From the NCBI GenBank assembly GCA_028751875.1, contig CM054143.1:65092754-65156753 (forward strand): DNA of 64,000 nt, written 5' to 3'. This DNA is from Rapana venosa (taxonomy: Eukaryota > Mollusca > Gastropoda > Neogastropoda > Muricidae). The position numbers and the translations under genes were made by a program. Of this stretch, positions 10,611 through 20,300 are shown one piece after another. Every line of letters starts with the position of its first letter. Position 1 is the stretch's first letter. The notes below the pieces were generated by a model. It did no database searches. It was not told the DNA's origin and saw only the letters and a program-made list of their open reading frames with translations.

Positions 10611-13600
10611 CATCACAACGTCTGATCTGACAATGCCATCACTGTACTCACTATCAACACAATCGTCTCTTGTACGGAATAGACCTGAGATGTGAGGTAG
10701 ACTAGATTCATACTGTACTATATTAACAACGGTCTCTGGATATATCATGCACAAGTATGCAGGAGGGGGGAATAGTCAAACGGTTATGACTAACAGCACG
10801 GAACTTTTTATCTCATGTTAGCGGAAAGCATGAGGTTTGAGCCTCTACTGAGGTGTCCGTTTTAGAGGATCCTGATGCCCGAGTTCACAGCGGCATCACC
10901 TCGAAGCTCTTCCCCTGCCAGTCCTTCAGTTGCCACTATGAACCACAGTCCAATACGTACACCTGTCCCTGTGGGACAAGCACCACCCACACACAGGGAT
11001 AAAGCCATCCATTATTTACACGCACGCACGCACATGCACATGCACACACACACACACACACACACACACACCACGGACACAACCATACCCATATACACAA
11101 CACAAAAAGTGACAACACAAAACTCATAATCGTTACTGTTTTCTTCTAGTAGGACTGTTACCAAACGACCCATGCTATCCATGATCCTTTTTCAGGGCCG
11201 ACAACTCAGTCAGCTACAGGGTGGACAACTCACTAACAAATTCAGGGCAGAAATTTGCTCATTAAGTCAGGGCAGACAACTCACTCACTCACTGATTTAG
11301 AGCAGACAACTCACTCATTCACAAATTCAGGGCAGACAGACAGCCTCACAGATTGAGGGTAGAGAGACAACTCACAGATTGAAGGTAGACAACTCACAGA
11401 TTGAGGTAGGAGACAACTCACAGATTGAGGGAAGAGAGACAACTCACAGATTGAGGGTAGAGAGACAACTCACAGATTGAGGGTAGAGAGACAACTCACA
11501 GATTGAGGGTAGACAAATCACAGATTGAGGGTAGAGAGACAACTCACAGATTGAGGGCAGAGAGACAAATCACAGATTGAGGGTAGACAACTCACAGATT
11601 GAGGGTAGAGAGACAACTCACAGATTGAAGGTAGACAACTCACAGATTGAGGGTAGAGAGACAACTCACACATTGAGGGTAGAGAGACAACTCACAGATT
11701 GAGGGTAGAGAGACAACTCACAGATTGAGGGCAGAGAGACAACTCACAGATTGAGGGTAGACAAATCACAGATTGAGGGTAGAGAGACAACTCACAGATT
11801 GGACAACTCACAGATTGAAGGTAGACAAATCACAGGTTGAGGGTAGAGAGACAACTCACAGATTGAAAATAGACAACTCACAGATTGAAGGTAGGGAGAC
11901 AACTCACAGATTGAAGGTAGGGAGACAACTCACAGATTGAGGGTAGAGAGAAACTCACAGATTGAGGGTAGAGAGAGAACAACTCACTCATTCACAGATT
12001 GAGGGTAGACAACTCACTCACTCACAGATTGAGGGCAAACAACTCACAGATTGAGGGCAAACAACTCACAGATTGAGGGCAAACAACTCACAGATTCAGG
12101 GATGGCATGGAGTTTGATGATGGCCTTGGTGATGATGCCCAGCGTGCCCTCTGACCCCACAAAGAGGTTGGTGAGGTTGTAACCCGCTGCCGTCTTTCTG
12201 CAACATACAGACCTAGACCTTGGTCTTTGTCCATCACCACTAGCTACTGCTCTGCCCCAGAGCTCAATCAAGTCATCCTTACTCTGGGAGACTTTCACCA
12301 CCAACAGATTGCATGCATGCTGGGTATGGTGATGTGTCATCCGTATCACCACCAATAGCTGGCCTACTAAAGGTGGATGACTTTTTAACGTGTGTGCAAG
12401 ATGTTGTGTGTGCATTGGCAAACAGGACCTTGGTTTATAGCCTCACCCTGAAAGACTTTTTGTGGGAGTGGAGTGAGTACTGGTGTAACCTCCAGGAGGA
12501 ACACGCCTTGCTAACTTGCTAAGACTTGAATCTGTAGCCTTAGTTACTCTCAGAGAGGAGCTGAATGCTCTAACCACAAGACTCTCTCCTCCCCTGGGAT
12601 AAAATACAGACAATCAGCTCTCTGATTTGTTGCTTTACAAGATTCAGCGCTATATAAATTCCATTTATTATTATTATTATTATTTTTTTATTATTATTAT
12701 GATTATTATTCCAGGAACAGACAATCAATCAGTGATTCCAGGTACAGACAATCAATCAGTGATTCCAGGTACAGACAATCAATCAGTGATTCCAGGAACA
12801 GACAATCAATCAGTGATACCAGGAACAGACAATCAATCAGTGATACCAGGAACAGACAATCAATCAGTGATTCCAGGAACAGACAATCAATCAGCGATTC
12901 CAGGTACAGACAATCAATCAGTGATTCCAGGAACAGACAATCAATCAAAGATTCCAGGAACAGACAATCAATCAGTGATTCCAGGTACAGACAATCAATC
13001 AGTGATTCCAGGTACAGACAATCAATCAGTGATTCCAGGAACAGACAATCAATCAGTGATTCCAGGAACAGACAATCAATCAGTGATTCCAGGAACAGAC
13101 AATCAATCAGTGATACCAGGTACAGACAATCAATCAGTGATTCCAGGTACAGACAATCAATCAGTGATTCCAGGAACAGACAATCAATCAGTGATACCAG
13201 GTACAGACAATCAATCAGTGATTCCAGGAACAGACAATCAATCAGTGATTCCAGGTACAGACAATCAATCAGTGATTCCAGGTACAGACAATCAATCAGT
13301 GATTCCAGGAATAACCAATCAGTGATTCCAGGTACAGACAATCAATCAGTGATTCCAGGAACAGACAATCAATCGGTGATCCCAGGAACAGATAATCTGT
13401 GATTCCAGGAACAGAAATCAATCGGTGATTCCAGGTACAGACAATCTGTGATTCCAGGAACAGACAATCTGTGATTCCAGGAAGAGACAATCTGTGATTC
13501 CAGGAACAGACAATCAATCAGCGATTCCAGGAACAGACAATCAATCAGTGATTCCAGGTACAGACAATCAATCAGTGATTCCAGGCAGGAACAGACAATC

Positions 13601-16600
13601 AATCAGCGATTCAAGGAACAGACAATCATAAATTCCATACACCCCCTGCATGCTGTAATAAAAGAAAAAAAATTGAAAAAAAGGAAGAAATGTTCATTTA
13701 CGGTCTGCCATGCAGAATTTTACTTCTTTTTTTTTTTTGTATGTTGGAAACAAGTTTTCAGGCAAATGATTTTTTTTTAAAAAGCTCTGATATTTAAAAG
13801 AGTCTTTTCAGTTAGCTTGAATATATGCCGATTATGAATGAAGATTTCTTGACTGTTTAATCCATTTGAAAATAAAGGGGAGGGGATGAGGGGGGAGGGC
13901 AGTGTCTAGTGGTTAGACCACTGCACTCTTTACCTGACGGCCCAAGTCTGAACCACCACTGAGGCACCTGTTCAAGGGGATTTTCCCCCTGCAGTTCACA
14001 TCAGTATTGACCCCACTCCCCCAGAAATCTCTTCATTAAAGACTTGAGTGAATGCATGCAGAACAGACCCGTTCCACTTTTTGGAAGAGTAGGCAATTTG
14101 ACGCTGGTAGAAATGGATGAGAATTTTTTTTTTAATGCACGCATACTGGTGTCAGGTTTAGACATCGTCCCTTGATGCAGGATGAAAATGGCCACATGTG
14201 CAAAATCTCACCATTAGTAAACCTTCGAGTTCTTGCTGAGGAACAAAACAACAACAAAAACCCAGTCCCAACATCAAGTTTGGTCTTTCCATTTTTTTGT
14301 TTTTTAATTACAAATTGTATTTTGTTTTGTTTTCAATCCTGATTAATCCATGAGACAGTTCGTAACAGGCACTGTTTGGGGATATTTTGTTACATGAATT
14401 ATATACATTTTTAAAAAGTTCCTTATTTCGATATTTTGTTTGAAAAATTTTCTTTGTTACTTTTTGCTAAAAAATCTTTAAAGTATATTTACATAATCAA
14501 AAACAGCCGACAGCAGAAATGAAAACAAAACCAAAAAAAGAAGAAAACTAAATAAAAACAAAGAAAGATAAATCAAACAAGTTTGCAATCCAAAAGAAGA
14601 AATCAAACGATTTGTTAAAAAAATTTTTAATGACGTTGTCATAACAACAACTACAATTTAGATATTTTTTAAAAGAAAGTATTTAAACAAACTAAAAATA
14701 TGTGAATACAAATTTTTCGAAAACATTCAACCTAGCAGAAGAGAATTACGGGACCTACACGCAGCGCTTCCCTTTGCCCGACGTCCAGAACACATTGCCC
14801 TCCGCCCCCACCACTTCCAAGTTCAGCGTGTTTTCTCGCATGGTGCCGTAGCGCACAGCGTTGGTCCCCGAGGCACTGGTGGCACACATCCCGCCCAGAG
14901 AGGCATCAGCTCCGGGATCTGACACACCCAACACAATGGAATGCACGACCAGGCCTGTCTGAGACATTGGCGTTTTGTTGGTTTCTCTTCTTTGGCTACA
15001 GCTCCAAGGTTCACCTATGGTGAGATTTTACGAATGCAACCATCCACACATAACTTTAGGCAGCCCCTTTTTTCACCTAAGCTTGTCTAAACTCAACGCC
15101 AGTGTGCATGCGTCGCGTTTTTTTGTAATTTTTTTTTTTTTACATTTTGTTGTCTATTTCTACCAGCATGCAATGGCCTACTCTTCCAAAAGGTGGAACG
15201 GGTTTTAACATGTGCACAAGACGTTCAACATGCATTTGTACAGGGGACCTCAGTTTATAGTCTCATACAAAGGATATTATTGGGGGAAGCAAAGTCTGTA
15301 TGGATATTAACTCCAGGGAAAAAAATCTGTTCAAACAGGCGTCTCACTGGTGGTGGTGGTGGCTCAAACCCGTGACACCAGATTGCGAGCTCAATGATGT
15401 AACCACCAGGCTACCCCGCCCCCTACCTTCTACCTACCTCACTTTCATTCACCGTCAATTTTTAAAAAAGCTCCCCGAGCCGCCCAACCCCCTTCACCCC
15501 AACCCCTCCTCCCCTGGGATTGTGTGTGACTGAAAGCACTGAGCACTGCATGCTCTGTACTGACCTATAATACAGGAAAAGTTAGCACTGCTCTGTACTG
15601 ACCTATACTACAGGAAAAGTCAGCACTGCTCTGTACTGACCTATACTACAGGAAAAGTCAGCACTGCTCTGTACTGACCTATACTACAGGAAAAGTCAGC
15701 ACTGCTCTGTACTGACCAATACTACAGGAAAAGTCAGCACTGCTCTGTACTGACCTATACTACAGGAAAAGTCAGCACTGCTCTGTACTGACCAATACTA
15801 CAGGAAAAGTCAGCACTTCATGCTCTGTACTGACCTATACTACAGGAAAAGTCAGCACTGCTGCTGTACTGACCTATACTACAGGAAAAGTCAGCACTGC
15901 TCTGTACTGACCTATACTACAGGAAAAGTCAGCACTGCTCTGTACTGACCTATACTACAGGAAAAGTCAGCACTGCTCTGTACTGACCTATACTACAGGA
16001 AAAGTCAGCACCTGCTCTGTACTGACCTATACTACAGGAAAAGTCAGCACTGCTCTGTACTGACCTATACTACAGGAAAAGTCAGCACTGCTCTGTACTG
16101 ACCTATACTACAGGAAAAGTCAGCACTGCTCTGTACTGACCTATACTACAGGAAAAGTCAGCACTACATGCTCTGTACTGACCTATACTACAGGAAAAGT
16201 CAGCACTGCTCTGTACTGACCTATACTACAGGAAAAGTCAGCACTGCTCTGTACTGACCTATACTACAGGAAAAGTCAGCACTGCTCTGTACTGACCTAT
16301 ACTACAGGAAAAGTCAGCACTGCTCTGTACTGACCTATACTACAGGAAAAGTCAGCACTGCTCTGTACTGACCTATACTACAGGAAAAGTCAGCACTGCT
16401 CTGTACTGACCTATACTACAGGAAAAGTCAGCACTGCTCTGTACTGACCTATACTACAGGAAAAGTCAGCACTGCATGCTCTGTACTGACCTATACTACA
16501 GGAAAAGTCAGCACTGCTCTGTACTGACCTATACTACAGGAAAAGTCAGCACTGCTCTGTACTGACCTATACTACAGGAAAAGTCAGCACTAAGCACTGC

Positions 16601-17341
16601 ATGCTCTGTACTGACCTATACTACAGGAAAAGTCAGCACTAAGCACTTCATGCTCTGTACCGACCTACAGGGAAAGTGAGTCCCGTGCCTCGTATGAAGG
16701 AGTTGAGTTCGCTGCGCGTCACTCCACATTCCACCGTGCAGTCGAAATCTTCATCGTTGACCTCCACCACCGTCTTCATCTGCCCCACGTCCAGACTCAC
16801 ACCCCCCTGAACAGACAGAGGCCCGAGAGATCCAATCATGCTGCTTCAATTATAATGATGATGATAACAACAAATAATTTGTGACAGGCAGATGCGCTGT
16901 CCAATCATGCTGTTTCTATAAAAATAAGGATAACAACAAGCAATGTGTTTATTGCGCAGATCCATAAGCTCTACGCACTTCATAATATTTTCCCTATCCC
17001 CTAAACAGACTCCTCCTTCTCCACACACATGCGCGCATGCACGCACGAGCGCACACACACACACTCTCTCTTCTCATTCACAGACAAAACTCCACTCAAA
17101 GTGACATGATACACAGATCTACACGGGAGAGGAATCTGGCTCAATGATCAGCAGGACCTACCATGACAGAGTTGACACCCCCTTCCAGCCCTGTGCCGGT
17201 GCCGAAGGTCACCAGGGGGATGTGGTTCTGGTTGCACATCCCTGCCACCCTGCTCACATGCTCCACTGTCTTTGCAAACACCACCACATCTGGCATGTGG
17301 GCCCTGCACACACACGCACACACACACACACACCAACACAC

Positions 17342-17378
<37 letters not shown>

Positions 17379-20300
17379 GGGACATTCAATTATTGGAATC
17401 TCTGACAGCCAGACTGTGAGTCAGCGACAGTCTTCTTCTTTCTTCAGCCTTCCCCATTGGATCATATTGTACTGTATTGTATTCCATTGTATTGTATTGT
17501 ATACCACTTTATGTCACGGCAAAAATCTTTGTGTGAAATATGGGCTGCTCTCCCTGGAGAGAGTGCATCGCCACAAGAGCAGCGCCACCCATTAACTTGT
17601 TTCATTTTCATGTCTGCATGTGTAGTTGTTTCCCTATCAGAGTGGTAATTCTTTTTTCTTTTAACAGATTTGCCAGGGTCAACTCTCTTGTTGCCATGGG
17701 CTCTTTTAATTGTGCTAAATGTGTGTTGCACACAGGACCTCCGTTTATCATCTCATCCAAAAGATTTGCACCCAGACCACCACTCATGGTCTAGTGAAGT
17801 TTCGAGCACAAACGGGGATTGAACCACCACACACTTCAAACCTGGACTTTTCGCTTTCTAGGCAGGTGCGTTACCTCTAGACCACCGATCCACCAATATG
17901 TAGTGCCTGGTCTTCCTTCTCCTGTGCTGGAGACTCTGCAGGAGGTCTGCCTGCTGCTGGCCTAGGCTGACACATTCCAGCTTCAGAGCAGCTCATGACC
18001 AGTGGAGCCTTTGACCCCTCTTGGCCGAGGATGCTGAGAACCAGATTTGTTACCATGCTGGTCATCCATGCCTATGCCACGTTCACTTGAGGCTTGAGGC
18101 TGTACCCCCACCCCCACCCCCCACCCACCCCCAGGAGAATAATAATAATAATAATAATGTATGGAATTTATATAGCGCTGAATCTTGTAAAGCAACAAAT
18201 CAAAGCGCTCAGATGATTTTTAAAAAAAATTTTTTATACCCACAACATAAGACTGATAGAGTGGAAGACAGATCTATCTCTACAGAGCAGTGATTAAACT
18301 GGGTTGTTGTTTTCTGTTGCTGTTCCTCAGCTAGAGCTCCGAGGTTCACCGATGCTGAGACTTTGCATATCTTCAAGACTGTTGTTACCCACCACGAAGG
18401 CCCAGCTTCATGGACTGTATGCTGGGTATATTCCTGTTTCCATAACCCAACACACACCGACATAAGCTGTGGAATCTTTGACATGCTTATTTGACCTTCT
18501 GCATACATGCGTATACACAGAGAGAATTAAGGCACTGGCAGGTCTGCACTTGAAGTTGACTCAGGAGATCGTAAAAATCCCCACCCTTAATTCACCACAT
18601 GCAAACACTGAGATTCAAACCTACAGCTTCCTGGACCCATGGGACTGAAGTCAAACAGTCTTAACCACTCAGCTATAGACAGGTTCTGTCTGAACTGGGA
18701 GCCAAGTGTAAATCACCCACTCATCTCCAAGGTGCGAGTTCACTGGTCTGAATCTCTCTTCAAGCCAGATTTGGTCTCCATTCACAAGACTATGAGCTGA
18801 ATGGTGGTCTGGGTGCTAGTCTTTTTGGACAAGATGATAAACTGAGGTCTTGTGTATAACACACATTCAGCACAGTGTTAAACATGTGACAAAAAAATAA
18901 AGCTTCCATAACAAAATCCTGTAGGAAAAAAAGCTGTTCAGATTATTATGGAAAAACACACACACACAGAGCAACACACAAAAAAGGGGGGGGATACATT
19001 GCCAAGTACCATGTGGAAATAAAACTCAGTCATGACTTCACACTCACACACACACACAACACACACAACACACAAACAACACCACACACAATGCGCATGC
19101 ATACACACACACACACACACAAAACACACAGAACATAAGTACTTTTCAGGTATAATCTTAATCTCAAGACACTTATTTGACCCCCCAAAATATCTTACCC
19201 CCAAAAAAATAATAATAAAGGACAAACAAATAAAACAATCAACCCAACAAAACATGATATAATCCTAAACTGACTTATGGTGGGATTCATCGTGTGAGTG
19301 ATGTTCACGGGCAGCCTTTGCTGTTGTCACGTTGCTTTTGCCCACAGCGCCACTCAAATCTTTCAGAAATCCATCTGTCACCTTCCCATACTCTGCTGCC
19401 TGTCAGGGAAAAAACATTCTTTTATAAAGTAAACAAGCAAAACCAATAACAACAAACCACGGACACATGAGTCATAATGCTGGAACATGTAAATGACAAA
19501 CAAACGGATACATTACTAATTTATATGTATTCAAATGAATGAATAAAAGAAATGATGATGATCATATCATAAAAGTCAATGCTGATGTCAGCCTATGTGA
19601 CAACACGCATGCAATATCATCAGTCAGACCACAGACCACTAGGAAGTTGGTTCAATTCTTCTTCTTCCTCAGCAAACACTCAGGCAGCAACTATTGTTGT
19701 CTGTCATATGAGCAAAAATAGGTTCTGCTGCCATTAACTTAAGCACCTGACAAATCAGGCCCAGCACATCCAACGTTAATGTGGGAGAGAATTATCTTTT
19801 TTTTAAAGTCTTTCTGGAAAAGAGGCAAAAGACTGGACCAAGAAGGAAGAAAATACAAAAGAAGAGTGACAGGAAGAAAAGGAACAAGGTGGAAACAAAA
19901 CCAGAGATAGAAAAGAAGGAACGCCTAACAGAGAATTTCCCAAAGGCAAGGACGCTGTTTATACTGACAGGCCCCCAGCATCCCCATTGAGGAGACTGTT
20001 CGTTTATTTATTTTATTCTTTTATTTCAAGGATAATGGAATAAACACTTATGTGATTTTTTTTCATCCACTCCAGTCCCCGTGTGTATGCAGTTTTGTCA
20101 CTTTTGTCATCCGTTCCCATCAGCACACAATGGCCTACTCTTCTGAAAAGCAGAACAGGTCTTAACATGTGCGCAAGATGTTCTGTATGCATTAGCACAC
20201 AGGACCTCGGTTTATAGTCTCATCCAAAGGACTTTTGGGGAGAGTGGAATCAGCACTGATGTTAAATCCAGAGGAAAAGTTCTCTTGAACAAGAATTGAA

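Noticed and set aside
11290..12091. CRISPR-like appearance of regularly spaced repeats
   Set aside because: Units are contiguous with no unique spacers, and this is an intron of an animal gene. The same applies to 15546-16664 and 49256-50290.
12627..13341. 232- and 211-codon ORFs with nine-residue repeats ([18 protein letters not shown])
   Set aside because: Product of a 27-bp tandem repeat in an LDHD intron, open on both strands because the unit is a multiple of three.
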